Below, piece after piece: positions 24,893-33,071 of a stretch of DNA of 64,000 bases; position 1 is the stretch's first letter; each line of letters begins with the position of its first letter. Under the pieces are notes generated by a model, which did not search any database, was not told where the DNA came from, and worked only from the letters and a program-made list of their open reading frames with translations. The stretch is taken from NCBI GenBank assembly GCA_934541105.1, contig CAKTDA010000002.1, positions 434,001 to 498,000 of the forward strand. Direction: 5' to 3'. A program made the translations under genes and the position numbers. This DNA is from an uncultured Luteitalea sp. Lineage in GTDB: Bacteria; Acidobacteriota; Vicinamibacteria; Vicinamibacterales; Vicinamibacteraceae.

Positions 24893-25815
24893 GGGCACGA
24901 CACGGGAGGCGCCGCGCGGGCATCGCCCTGCTCGCCGCGATCGCGCTCGCGGCAGCCGCGGCCCCATGGCTCGCCACGAGTGGCGTCTCCACGCAGCATC
25001 CCGACCTCCCGCTGGCACCCCCGTCGCTCGCGCGCCTCGAACTCACGCAACGCCTGCCGCCGACCTACCGCGTCGTGGAGGGCCGACGTGAACTCGCGTG
25101 GATCGATGGCGGTCGCCTCGTGCAGAGCGCCGACCCGGCATCGCCACTGCTCCTGCTCGGAAGCGACTCCCTCGGGCGCGACCAGTGGAGCCGGCTGCTT
25201 ATCGGGGCGCGGCTCTCGCTGGGGCTCGCTGCGGCCGGCCTCGCGGGCGCGCTGACGATTGGCGCGCTCGTCGGCCTCGTCGCGGGACAGCGGGGCGGCT
25301 GGATCGACACGGCGCTGATGCGCGCCGCCGACCTGTTCATCGCCTGGCCGGCGCTCTATGTCGTCCTGGTGCTGCGCGCCTCGCTGCCGCTGTCGCTCTC
25401 GCTCCGCACGACGTTCCTGCTGATGGCCGGCGTGCTCGCGCTCTCGGGCTGGCCGATCGTCGCGCGCGCCGTGCGGGCAGTGACGGCGTCCGAACGGACG
25501 CGCGAGTACGTCACGGCGGCTGCCGCGGCCGGTGCCTCGCCGGCGTGGATCCTGCGGCGCCACCTGCTGCCGGCCGCCATTCCGGTGATGGTCACGAAGG
25601 CGCTGCTGCTGATTCCCAGCTTCATCCTCGCCGAGGCGACCCTGTCGTTCATCGGCCTGGGCTTTGCCGAGCCCACGCCATCGTGGGGCACCATGCTGCG
25701 CGAGGCCTCGAGCGCCTTCGTCCTGCGGCAGGCGCCGTGGTTGCTGAGCCCGGCAGCCGCGATCGCGCTCGTCACACTCGCGGTGAACCTCATCGCGGAG
25801 GGGCGCGAGGGGTGA
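24889..25815 (+). CDS. ABC transporter permease, DppC/OppC type
   Basis: A 308-residue permease with an N-terminal helix, the LLGSDSLGRDQWSRLLIGAR motif of DppC-type subunits, five further helices and an EAA loop (AAAAAGASPAWILRRHLLPAA). Begins with GTG overlapping the previous stop (GTGA), so translation is coupled. Between helices 1 and 2 there is a longer periplasmic insert (~50 residues) than usual in DppC. Confidence 0.88.
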   Translation: MRARHGRRRAGIALLAAIALAAAAAPWLATSGVSTQHPDLPLAPPSLARLELTQRLPPTYRVVEGRRELAWIDGGRLVQSADPASPLLLLGSDSLGRDQWSRLLIGARLSLGLAAAGLAGALTIGALVGLVAGQRGGWIDTALMRAADLFIAWPALYVVLVLRASLPLSLSLRTTFLLMAGVLALSGWPIVARAVRAVTASERTREYVTAAAAAGASPAWILRRHLLPAAIPVMVTKALLLIPSFILAEATLSFIGLGFAEPTPSWGTMLREASSAFVLRQAPWLLSPAAAIALVTLAVNLIAEGREG

Positions 25816-25818
25816 ACG

Positions 25819-25824
25819 TACAAT
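25819..25824 (+). promoter_or_regulatory. -10 hexamer TACAAT before the DapA-like gene
   Basis: TACAAT (five of six consensus bases) ends five bases before the ATG at 25830. It implies an internal promoter and helps choose that ATG over the GTG at 25812. Confidence 0.5.
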
Positions 25825-25829
25825 GCGGC

Positions 25830-26759
25830 ATGCTGCGCGGCGTGTTCCCTCCGTTGCCGACGCCGTTCACCGATGACGCGCTCGACACCGGGCTCCTGCG
25901 CGACACGGTGGCACTGCTGATGCGCACGCGCCTTGCCGGCGTGCTTGCGGTCGGCACCAACGGCGAGTCCTTCCTTCTCGATCCCGATGAAGCCGACCGG
26001 GTCGTCCGCACCACGCGCGACGCGATGCCCGACGACCGGCCCGTGCTCGCCGGCACGGGCTGCGACTCGACGCGCGCGACGATCGACGCCTGCCGGCGTG
26101 CGGCCGACAACGGCGCGACGCATGCGCTCGTGCGGCCGCCGGTGTCGTACTCGCGCTTCATGACGCAGGACGTGCTGACGACGCACTACGCGCGCATTGC
26201 CGACGTGAGCCCGATTCCGGTGCTGCTCTACAACCAGCCGGCAGTCTTTGGCGCCGAGCTGCTGCCGGCCACCGTCGCGCGCCTCGCACGTCACGAGAAC
26301 ATCGCCGGCCTGAAGGACTCGAGCGGGAACGTCTCGCACGTCTCGGAAGTCCTCGCCCGCGTGCCCGACGCCTTCAGCGTGGTCACGGGAACCGCCGCCA
26401 TCATGTATGCCGGCCTGCTCAGTGGCACGAGCGGCACCGTCGTCGCCATTGCCAACGTGGTTCCGACGCTCCTCGTGCAGCTCTACGACGATGTGATGAG
26501 CGGGCAATTGCACCGCGCACTGGCGCTCCAGCGTGCGATCGCGCCGCTGGCAAAGGCGGTCACCGTGCAGCACGGCGTCGCCGGGCTGAAGGCCGCGATG
26601 GCCCTGGCCGGCTTCCCCGTGTCGGTGCCGCGCCTGCCGCTTGCGGCGGCCACACCGGACGTCGTGGAGGAACTGACGACCATGCTGCGACAGCTCGAGG
26701 CGTTCACGGGGCAGGCACTGCTCGGGGCGGCTGCGGGCGGAGCGGGAGCGACGAGGTGA
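25830..26759 (+). CDS. DapA/NAL-superfamily aldolase (dihydrodipicolinate synthase-like)
   Basis: A 309-residue TIM-barrel lyase. The Schiff-base lysine is Lys162 in IAGLKDSSGN, and the tyrosine of VLLYNQP is the proton relay. The phosphate/carboxylate loop reads VGTNGES rather than the GTTGE of true DapA, so it is likelier a 4-hydroxy-2-oxoglutarate aldolase, 2-keto-3-deoxy acid aldolase or N-acetylneuraminate lyase relative. Start: ATG 25830 (TACAAT promoter, start of the barrel). An alternative GTG at 25812 would overlap the permease stop. It follows the ABC genes directly, hinting that transport and catabolism are linked. Confidence 0.85.
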   Translation: MLRGVFPPLPTPFTDDALDTGLLRDTVALLMRTRLAGVLAVGTNGESFLLDPDEADRVVRTTRDAMPDDRPVLAGTGCDSTRATIDACRRAADNGATHALVRPPVSYSRFMTQDVLTTHYARIADVSPIPVLLYNQPAVFGAELLPATVARLARHENIAGLKDSSGNVSHVSEVLARVPDAFSVVTGTAAIMYAGLLSGTSGTVVAIANVVPTLLVQLYDDVMSGQLHRALALQRAIAPLAKAVTVQHGVAGLKAAMALAGFPVSVPRLPLAAATPDVVEELTTMLRQLEAFTGQALLGAAAGGAGATR

Positions 26760-27586
26760 GAGGGATGAACCGTCGGACGAATCTCCGTGTGCTCGGTGCC
26801 GCTGTCGCGATCGTGATGGCGACGTGGATGGCGCCGCTCGATGGCTCGTCCAGCCATGCGAGGCAACCTGCCGCGGGGGCTGGCACCGAGATCCGGGCGA
26901 TGACGTTCAACATCCACCATGCGGAAGGCGTGGACGGGAAGCTCGACGTCGCGCGCATTGCCGACCTGATTCGCGAATCGGGCGCCGACGTCGTCGGCCT
27001 TCAGGAAGTGGACCGCGGCGTCGAGCGCAGCGGCCGGCGCGACATCCTCAAGGAGCTTGCCGACCTCACCGGCATGCGCCTGGCCTTCGGCAAGAACATC
27101 GATCACCAGGGTGGCGACTACGGCAACGGGCTGCTGACGAAGTGGCCCATCGTCTCGGAAGGGAATCGGCACCTGCCGGGGGACGGCAGCGAGCAGCGCG
27201 GCGCGCTGCAGGTCGTGATCGACGTCGGTGGCACGCAGGTGCTCGTGCTCACGACGCACCTCGACTACCGCCGGCCCGACAACGACCGGGTGGCAAGTGC
27301 GGACGCCCTCATCGACATGCTGCAGGGGTGGGGTGCCGGGCCGGTCGTCGCGCTCGGCGACTTCAACGACGTGCCGGGCAGCCGCACGCACGCGCGGCTC
27401 GTGTCGATGCTGACCGATGCATGGGCCGCCGTCGGCAAGGGCGACGGGTTCACGATTCCGGTCGCGGCGCCGAACCGCCGAATCGACTGGATTCTCGTGC
27501 GCGGGCTCGAGCCCGTCCGCGTCGAGGTGTTGACCACGCAGGCGTCGGACCACCTGCCGGTGGTCGCGACGCTGCGGCTGAAGTGA
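26756..27586 (+). CDS. Secreted endonuclease/exonuclease/phosphatase-family hydrolase
   Basis: A 276-residue EEP-superfamily enzyme with an N-terminal signal. MTFNIHH, GLQEVDRGV (metal-binding Glu), TTHLDYR, LGDFNDVPGS and the final SDHLPVVA (Asp-His) are all present, so it should be active. The family includes nucleases, sphingomyelinases and sugar-phosphate phosphatases; substrate unknown. GTG at 26756 overlaps the previous stop; an in-frame ATG at 26765 is the other option. Confidence 0.85.
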   Translation: MRGMNRRTNLRVLGAAVAIVMATWMAPLDGSSSHARQPAAGAGTEIRAMTFNIHHAEGVDGKLDVARIADLIRESGADVVGLQEVDRGVERSGRRDILKELADLTGMRLAFGKNIDHQGGDYGNGLLTKWPIVSEGNRHLPGDGSEQRGALQVVIDVGGTQVLVLTTHLDYRRPDNDRVASADALIDMLQGWGAGPVVALGDFNDVPGSRTHARLVSMLTDAWAAVGKGDGFTIPVAAPNRRIDWILVRGLEPVRVEVLTTQASDHLPVVATLRLK

Positions 27587-27595
27587 TGCGACGCC

Positions 27596-27952
27596 CTACG
27601 GCGCCAGCGTGATCGACGAGAGGGCCAGCACCTTCTTGCCGTCCTTCTCGGTGAGGTCGCCGGTGGCCTTGACCTTCTTGCCGGCAAACTCGATCAGCTT
27701 CTCGTTCTTGTTCTCCGTCCAGGCGCCTGTCACCTCGAAGATGCCCTCGGCGTTTGCCACGGCGAGCGGCGAACCCTTCTTCGCGCAGGCCGCCGCGCAA
27801 TCGGCGTGCGCCGCGCCCGTCGCCTTCTCGGTGCCCTGCTTCGTATTGCACATCACGTCCACGAGCGTGCCCGTGATGGTCCTGGTCTCTGCCGACAGCC
27901 CGCCGCCGAACGCGAACATCGCCACCGCAATCCCCAGCATCGTCCTGCGCAT
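27596..27952 (-). CDS. Exported hypothetical protein with conserved-looking cysteines
   Basis: A 118-residue secreted protein: signal peptide to about residue 21 (LSAETR), then a small beta-rich domain. VMCNTKQG and HADCAAACAKKGS hold four cysteines, which could form disulfides or bind a metal. The pattern (TGTLVDVMC, then GIFEVTG, GKKVKATGDL) recurs in small acidobacterial secreted proteins of unknown function. The GGGAGAGG ribosome site before ATG 27952 fixes the start; the frame upstream to 28573 is a shadow of the his leader and hisI. Divergent from the histidine operon. Confidence 0.7.
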   Translation of the reverse strand: MRRTMLGIAVAMFAFGGGLSAETRTITGTLVDVMCNTKQGTEKATGAAHADCAAACAKKGSPLAVANAEGIFEVTGAWTENKNEKLIEFAGKKVKATGDLTEKDGKKVLALSSITLAP

Positions 27953-28060
27953 GTGCCTCTCCCTGGATCGACGGCCCGACGCCCGCTCCCGCCAGCCGGG
28001 CGCGCACCGTGAACCGACAGCTGTCCGTGACAGCCTACGATGGGGACTGGCGAGGGCATT

Positions 28061-28105
28061 TGTCAACTGCCACGTTTGACACCCCGGCCGCGAGCCGGCT
28101 ACGCT
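28061..28105 (+). promoter_or_regulatory. Histidine operon promoter with overlapping inverted repeat
   Basis: A perfect -35 TTGACA (28076-28081) and a -10 TACGCT (28100-28105) are 18 bp apart. TGTCAA at 28061-28066 and the -35 itself form an inverted repeat with a 9-bp centre, a possible operator. Transcription would begin near 28112-28115, on or just before the leader peptide ATG. Confidence 0.6.
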
Positions 28106-28114
28106 TGCCGGGTC

Positions 28115-28195
28115 ATGACGTGCTGCGGCCTGCACCACCACCATCACCACCATGCCCACGCCTGTGGGACCGGTGATGGTCTGTGCGCCTGCTGA
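28115..28195 (+). CDS. hisL: Histidine operon leader peptide
   Basis: A 26-codon open frame starting MTCCGL, then seven histidine codons, Ala and another His, ending in a Cys-rich tail. Seven histidines in a row immediately upstream of hisI is the hallmark of a histidine leader peptide (E. coli HisL also has seven). When charged tRNA-His is scarce, ribosomes stall at 28133-28159. There is no Shine-Dalgarno, and the predicted transcript start is within about three bases of the ATG, so translation is probably leaderless. The four cysteines are unexplained. Confidence 0.9.
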   Translation: MTCCGLHHHHHHHAHACGTGDGLCAC

Positions 28196-28270
28196 CACGA
28201 GTTTCCGAGCACTTCGACAGCACGCCTCCCGCAGCCTCGCTGGTCCATCCGGCGGGGCTTTCGTGTTTTC
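28140..28270 (+). promoter_or_regulatory. Histidine attenuator (three mutually exclusive hairpins)
   Basis: Helix 1:2 pairs 28140-28148 with 28172-28180 (9 bp, perfect) inside the His codons. Antiterminator helix 2:3 pairs 28167-28176 with 28237-28246 (10 bp, two G-U). Terminator helix 3:4 pairs 28234-28243 with 28249-28258 (10 bp, two G-U). Segments 2 and 3 are each shared by two helices, so a ribosome stalled on the histidine codons covers segment 1, frees segment 2 to pair with 3, and blocks the terminator. Confidence 0.85.
28234..28270 (+). terminator. Intrinsic terminator of the histidine attenuator
   Basis: A 10-bp stem (GCCTCGCTGG against CCGGCGGGGC) with a 5-base TCCAT loop is followed by TTTCGTGTTTT. 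It ends 30 bp before the hisI ATG. Confidence 0.85.
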
Positions 28271-28300
28271 AGGGGTGTGCTTCCTTTCGCGGGATTGGGC

Positions 28301-28612
28301 ATGGATTTCGACAAGTTCCACGGGCTGGTGCCTGCCGTCGTGCAGGACGATGCGAGCAACGAGGTGCTGATGGTGGGCTTCATGAACGAGGAGGCCCTGC
28401 GGCGGACGCGCGAGAGCGGGTTCGTCACGTTCTTCAGCCGCACAAGGAACACGCTCTGGATGAAGGGCGAGACGTCCGGCAACCGGCTGAAGGTCGTGCG
28501 CCTGCTGACCGACTGCGACAACGACACCGTCCTCGCACGCGTCGAGCGCCAGGGTGACGGCAAGGTCTGCCACCTGGGCACCGTCAGCTGCTTCTCCGAG
28601 GAGATCGCCTGA
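28301..28612 (+). CDS. hisI: Phosphoribosyl-AMP cyclohydrolase
   Basis: A 103-residue HisI without a fused HisE domain. It opens the purine ring of PR-AMP in histidine synthesis step 3. VGFMNEEALRRT, FFSRTRNTLWMKGETSGN, the zinc-site DCDNDTV and CHLGTVSCF are all present. First gene of the operon, 30 bp after the attenuator; its TGA shares a base with the hisG ATG. No hisE (PR-ATP pyrophosphatase) is in the window. Confidence 0.95.
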   Translation: MDFDKFHGLVPAVVQDDASNEVLMVGFMNEEALRRTRESGFVTFFSRTRNTLWMKGETSGNRLKVVRLLTDCDNDTVLARVERQGDGKVCHLGTVSCFSEEIA

Positions 28613-29496
28613 TGCCGCCCTTGCGCCTCGGCATTCCCAAGGGCTCGCTGCAGGACTCCACCGTGCAGCTGTTCGCCCGCGCCGGCTGGAACATCTACGT
28701 CAGCTCCCGCTCGTACTTCCCCGGCACCGACGACAGCGAGCTCGAGTGCATGCTGATCCGCGCACAGGAGATGGCGCGCTACGTCGCCGACGGCGTCATC
28801 GACGCCGGGCTCACCGGCCAGGACTGGATTGCCGAGCAGCTCGTGGCCACGCGGGCCGAGGTCGTGGCGGTCCAGGAACTCGTGTACTCGAAGCAGAGCT
28901 TCGGGACGGTCAAGTGGGTGCTGGCGGCGCCCGAGGAATCGCGCTTCCGGGCGCCCGAGGACTTCGCGGGCTGCACGATCGCGACCGAGCTCGTGAAGGT
29001 GACGCAGCACTACTTCCAGGAGAAGGGCGTGGACGTCGCCGTGGAGTTCTCCTGGGGCGCCACCGAGGTGAAGCCCCCCGTGCTCGCGGACGGCATCGTG
29101 GAGGCCACCGAGACGGGGTCGACGCTGCGCGCGAACCGGCTGCGGATCATCGACACGGTGATGGAGTCGAAGACACAGCTGATCGCGAACCCGGCCGCAT
29201 GGGTCGACGGCTGGAAGCGCACGAAGATCGAGAACATCGCGCTGATGCTTCGGGCGGCCATCGAGGCGCAGGGCCGTGTGGGCCTGATGCTGAACGTGCG
29301 GCGCGACGGCCTCACGCAGCTGCTAGATCTGGTCCCGGCGCTGCGGCGCCCGACGATCTCGGCGCTCAGCGACGAGGACTGGGTGGCGGTGAACACGGTG
29401 ATCGAGGAGCGCACGGTGCGCGACCTCATCCCGCGCCTCAAGGCCGCCGGCGCCGAGGGCATCGTCGAGTACCCGCTGAACAAGATCGTGATGTGA
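28612..29496 (+). CDS. hisG: ATP phosphoribosyltransferase, long form
   Basis: A 294-residue HisG, the long (HisZ-independent) form. The two-lobed catalytic part has GIPKGSLQ at the start and the PRPP-binding stretch DGIVEATETGSTLRANRL. The extra C-terminal ~80 residues correspond to the regulatory domain that mediates histidine feedback inhibition in this form. It commits PRPP and ATP to the pathway. Overlaps hisI by one base (TGATG); hisD follows after 2 bp. Confidence 0.95.
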   Translation: MPPLRLGIPKGSLQDSTVQLFARAGWNIYVSSRSYFPGTDDSELECMLIRAQEMARYVADGVIDAGLTGQDWIAEQLVATRAEVVAVQELVYSKQSFGTVKWVLAAPEESRFRAPEDFAGCTIATELVKVTQHYFQEKGVDVAVEFSWGATEVKPPVLADGIVEATETGSTLRANRLRIIDTVMESKTQLIANPAAWVDGWKRTKIENIALMLRAAIEAQGRVGLMLNVRRDGLTQLLDLVPALRRPTISALSDEDWVAVNTVIEERTVRDLIPRLKAAGAEGIVEYPLNKIVM

Positions 29497-29498
29497 GC

Positions 29499-30791
29499 AT
29501 GTCGTTGCCCATTCTCGAGTCTTCGGATCACCGCGCGCTGGCGAGGCTGCTCGATCGCCGTCCCGACGACCACGCCGCCATCGAACCGGCGGTGCGCGAG
29601 ATCGTCGGCGCGGTGCGGAGCCGGGGCGATCGGGCGCTCGTCGAGCTCGCGAGGCGATTCGACGGGCTCGACGGCCCCATCGAGCTCTCGCCAGCGGAGA
29701 TCCATGCCGGCGCGGCCGAGTGCCCGCGAGCCGTGCGCACGGCGATCCGCAAGGCGGCGCGCCACATCAGGGTCGTCGCGCGCGCGCAGGTGCCGCCTGC
29801 ATGGACGCGCACGGTGGCACCCGGCGTGAAGGTCTCGCAGCGCGTGGTGCCGCTCGAGCGCGTGGGCTGCTACGTGCCGGGTGGACGCTATCCGCTGCCC
29901 TCGTCGCTGCTGATGGCCGCGGTCACGGCCCGCGCGGCCGGCGTGCCCGAAGTGATCGCCGCCTGCCCGCGGCCGGATGCGGCCGTGCTCGCTGCCGCCG
30001 TCGAGGCCGGCGTGGATCGCGTGTTCCGCCTCGGTGGCGCGCACGCCATCGCCGCTTTCGCGTACGGCACGCGCACGGTGCCACGCGTGGACAAGATCGT
30101 CGGGCCGGGCAATGCGTACGTCGCGCTGGCGAAGGCCCTCGTCTCGCGCGACTGTGCGATCGACTTCTTCGCGGGCCCGAGCGAGATCGTCGTGGTCTCG
30201 AGCGACGGCAATCCCGAGTGGATTGCGGCGGATCTGCTGGCCCAGGCCGAGCACGACGTGGACGCGCGTGCCATCCTGCTCACGCCATCGCGCCGCCTCG
30301 CCCGGCAGGTCGCCCGCGCCGTGGATGCCCAGCTCGCGGCCCCGACGCGCGACGATGGCGGCCCTGAGTCTCCCGCGCGCGAGGCCCTGCGGCGAAACGG
30401 CGCCGTCGTCATCACCCGGACGCTCGACGAAGCCGCGGCGCTCGCGAACCGGATCGCGCCCGAGCACCTCGTCGTGGACACGCCCGCAGCGGCGGCCATG
30501 ATTCCCGTGGCCGGATCCATCTTCGTCGGCCCGTGGACCGCCCAGGCGGCCGGCGACTACGCGATCGGGTCGAACCACGTGCTGCCCACGGCGGGCGCGG
30601 CGCGATTCCGCGGCGGTCTGCACGCCTCCGACTTCGTCCGGGTGTCGTCGGTGCAGCAGCTCACGAAGGCCGGCATCGCGCTCGTCGGCCCGACGGCGGC
30701 CACGCTTGCCGACGCCGAGGGCCTCAGGCTGCACGCCGCGTCGATCCGCGCCCGACTCGGCGTGCCGCTGCCGCGAAGGCGGGGACGATGA
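29499..30791 (+). CDS. hisD: Histidinol dehydrogenase
   Basis: A 430-residue HisD catalysing the last two oxidations, histidinol to histidine. Family motifs: VPGGRYPLPSSLLM, DKIVGPGNAYVA, DFFAGPSEI and RIAPEHL with the catalytic Glu-His pair; the zinc histidine lies in GLHASDF. ATG at 29499, two bases after hisG. Its stop overlaps the hisC start (ATGA). Confidence 0.95.
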   Translation: MSLPILESSDHRALARLLDRRPDDHAAIEPAVREIVGAVRSRGDRALVELARRFDGLDGPIELSPAEIHAGAAECPRAVRTAIRKAARHIRVVARAQVPPAWTRTVAPGVKVSQRVVPLERVGCYVPGGRYPLPSSLLMAAVTARAAGVPEVIAACPRPDAAVLAAAVEAGVDRVFRLGGAHAIAAFAYGTRTVPRVDKIVGPGNAYVALAKALVSRDCAIDFFAGPSEIVVVSSDGNPEWIAADLLAQAEHDVDARAILLTPSRRLARQVARAVDAQLAAPTRDDGGPESPAREALRRNGAVVITRTLDEAAALANRIAPEHLVVDTPAAAAMIPVAGSIFVGPWTAQAAGDYAIGSNHVLPTAGAARFRGGLHASDFVRVSSVQQLTKAGIALVGPTAATLADAEGLRLHAASIRARLGVPLPRRRGR

Positions 30792-31867
30792 CGGCCACGA
30801 CGAACCTGTACGAGTACGACCGCGCCGATGCGCCAGCCGACGCATTGCGCCTGCACCTCAACGAGCACACGGGCGGCTGTTCGCCGGCGGTGATTGCGGC
30901 AATCGCCGGTGTGTCGCGCGAGACGATCGCGAAGTATCCCGACTACACGCGCGTCACGGAGGCCGTGGCTTCGCACCTCGGCGTGCCGGCGGCGCGCGTC
31001 GTCCTCACGAACGGCCTGGACGAAGGCATTTTCGCGATGGCCATCGCGCAGATCCGCTCGCCGGCGCAGCCCGCAGCTGCCGGGCACGTCTGTCAAGCCG
31101 AGGCCGTCATCCTCGAACCGGCGTTCGGGATGTATGCCGACGCCGTGGAGGCCGTCGGCGGCGAGGTGCTGCGCGTGATGCCGGGCCCCGGGCTCGCTCT
31201 CGACCGTGCGGCGATTGCCTCCGCGGTGGGCCCGCGGACGGCCGTCCTGTTCGTGGCAAGCCCGGGCAACCCGAGCGGCGTGTCGCTGACGCGCGACGAG
31301 ATCGCGTGGCTCGCGTCGCTGCTGCCGCCGGGCGCGCTGCTGCTGCTCGACGAAGCGTACGTCGAGTTCGGCGGCGCGAGCGCCATCCCCGACATCGACG
31401 CATACCCGCAGGTCGTCGTCGGACGCACGTTCGCGAAGGCGTACGGACTTGCCGGGATGCGCGCCGGGGCGCTCGTCGCACGCGAGGACGTGGCCGCGCG
31501 GCTGCGCCGCGTGCTGCCGCCCTACAGCCCCAACGTCTTCGTCGTCGCTGCCCTCGAGGCGGCGCTCGCCGACCGCGCGTACATGGACGCCTACCGTGCC
31601 GAGGTCGAGGAGTCGCGAGAGCGGCTCTACGCGGCCTGCGATCGCTGGGGGCTCGAGTACGTCCGCAGCGATGCGAACTTCGTGCTGGTCCGGGCCGGCA
31701 AGCGACGGCAGGCGCTGCTCGAGGGGCTGGAGGCGCGCAACATCTACATCCGCGACCGCGACCGGCAACCCGGGTGCGCGGGCTGCGTGCGCATCACCAC
31801 CGGGCTCGTCGCCCACACCCGGGCGTGCATCGACGCCATGGAGGAGATCCTGTGCGGAAGGGCGTGA
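30788..31867 (+). CDS. hisC: Histidinol-phosphate aminotransferase
   Basis: A 359-residue fold-type I aminotransferase in the expected HisC position. Lys217 in RTFAKAYGLAGMR binds PLP; HLNEHTGGCSP, SPGNPSGV and DEAYVEF match HisC. Converts imidazole-acetol phosphate to histidinol phosphate. ATG overlaps the hisD stop. Confidence 0.93.
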   Translation: MTATTNLYEYDRADAPADALRLHLNEHTGGCSPAVIAAIAGVSRETIAKYPDYTRVTEAVASHLGVPAARVVLTNGLDEGIFAMAIAQIRSPAQPAAAGHVCQAEAVILEPAFGMYADAVEAVGGEVLRVMPGPGLALDRAAIASAVGPRTAVLFVASPGNPSGVSLTRDEIAWLASLLPPGALLLLDEAYVEFGGASAIPDIDAYPQVVVGRTFAKAYGLAGMRAGALVAREDVAARLRRVLPPYSPNVFVVAALEAALADRAYMDAYRAEVEESRERLYAACDRWGLEYVRSDANFVLVRAGKRRQALLEGLEARNIYIRDRDRQPGCAGCVRITTGLVAHTRACIDAMEEILCGRA

Positions 31868-32439
31868 TCAGGCGGCACACGCGCGAGACGCGTATCGACA
31901 TCCGGCTCGGCATCGAGGGCAAGGGCCGGTACGAGGTGACCACCGGCATCCGCTTCTTCGACCACATGCTGGAGCTGTTCACGCGGCATGGCGGCTTCGA
32001 CCTCGCGCTGAAGGCCGACGGCGACCTCGACGTGGACCAGCATCACACCGTCGAGGACGTCGGGATCGCGCTCGGCGAGGCCTTCACGCAGGCGCTCGGC
32101 TCGAAGGTCGGCATCAACCGCGCCGGCTACTTCTTGATGCCGATGGACGAGACGCTCGCGATTGCCGCCGTGGACCTGAGCGGCAGGCCCCATGCCGTCG
32201 TCGATCTCGGCGTCAGGGTGCGCCTCGTCGGCGACCTGCAGGTCGAGCTTCTCCACGACTTCTTCGAGGGCTTCGCGCAGGGCGCGCGAGCGAACGTCCA
32301 CGTGAAGGTGATGTACGGGCGATCGAGCCACCACCGCATCGAGGCGGTGTTCAAGGCGTTCGCGCGGGCGATGCGCGTCGCGTGCGCGAAGGACAAGCAG
32401 CTCGCGCGGATGCTGCCGAGCACGAAGGGCCTGCTGTGA
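31864..32439 (+). CDS. hisB: Imidazoleglycerol-phosphate dehydratase
   Basis: A 191-residue monofunctional HisB with no fused histidinol-phosphatase. Duplicated metal-binding pattern: FFDHMLELFTRHG, DQHHTVEDVGIALG and HHRIEAVFKAFARAM. Start: GTG at 31864 in a GTGA overlap with hisC; GTG at 31852 is an in-frame alternative four codons longer. Confidence 0.93.
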   Translation: MIRRHTRETRIDIRLGIEGKGRYEVTTGIRFFDHMLELFTRHGGFDLALKADGDLDVDQHHTVEDVGIALGEAFTQALGSKVGINRAGYFLMPMDETLAIAAVDLSGRPHAVVDLGVRVRLVGDLQVELLHDFFEGFAQGARANVHVKVMYGRSSHHRIEAVFKAFARAMRVACAKDKQLARMLPSTKGLL

Positions 32440-33071
32440 TCGTCGCGCTCGTCGACTACAAGGCCGGCAACCTCACCTCGGTGCGCAAGGCGCTGACCAC
32501 GCTCGGTGCCGGGATCCTCACGCCTGAATCGCCGGCCGACCTCGATCGCGCCGACGCGATCATCGTGCCCGGCGTGGGCCACTTCGAGGCCACGGCCGCA
32601 CTCGATGCGCGCTGGCACCAGGCGGTCCGCGCGCGGCTCGCCGCCCGCGTGCCGCTGCTCGGCATCTGCCTCGGCCAGCAATGGCTCTTCGAGGGCAGCG
32701 CCGAAGCGCCGGCAGTGCCGGGCCTCGGGGTGCTCGCGGGCCGATGCGTGAAGCTCGAGCCCGCCGAACGCGCACTCAAGGTGCCTCATGTCGGATGGAA
32801 TGCGCTGAAGCAGACCGGGCGACCCTCGCGCCTGCTCGATGGCATTCCCGACGAGGCGCAGGCCTACTTCACGCACTCGTACGTCGCGCCGGACGGCGAG
32901 GCGACCGTCGCCACGACGAGCCACGGCGTGGTGTTTGCGAGCGTCGTCGAACGGGGCCTCGTGTTCGGCGCGCAGTTCCATCCCGAGAAGAGCGGGGAGA
33001 CGGGCTTGCGCATGCTGCGCAACTTCCTCGGCGTGGCCCGCGACAAGGCTGGACGCAGGGAGGTCCGCTGA
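32436..33071 (+). CDS. hisH: Imidazole glycerol phosphate synthase, glutaminase subunit
   Basis: A 211-residue class I glutamine amidotransferase. The nucleophile is Cys78 in GICLGQQ, and FHPEKSG near the end carries the His-Glu dyad. It supplies ammonia to HisF, encoded next. GTG start in a GTGA overlap with hisB; its TGA shares one base with the hisF ATG. Confidence 0.95.
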   Translation: MIVALVDYKAGNLTSVRKALTTLGAGILTPESPADLDRADAIIVPGVGHFEATAALDARWHQAVRARLAARVPLLGICLGQQWLFEGSAEAPAVPGLGVLAGRCVKLEPAERALKVPHVGWNALKQTGRPSRLLDGIPDEAQAYFTHSYVAPDGEATVATTSHGVVFASVVERGLVFGAQFHPEKSGETGLRMLRNFLGVARDKAGRREVR

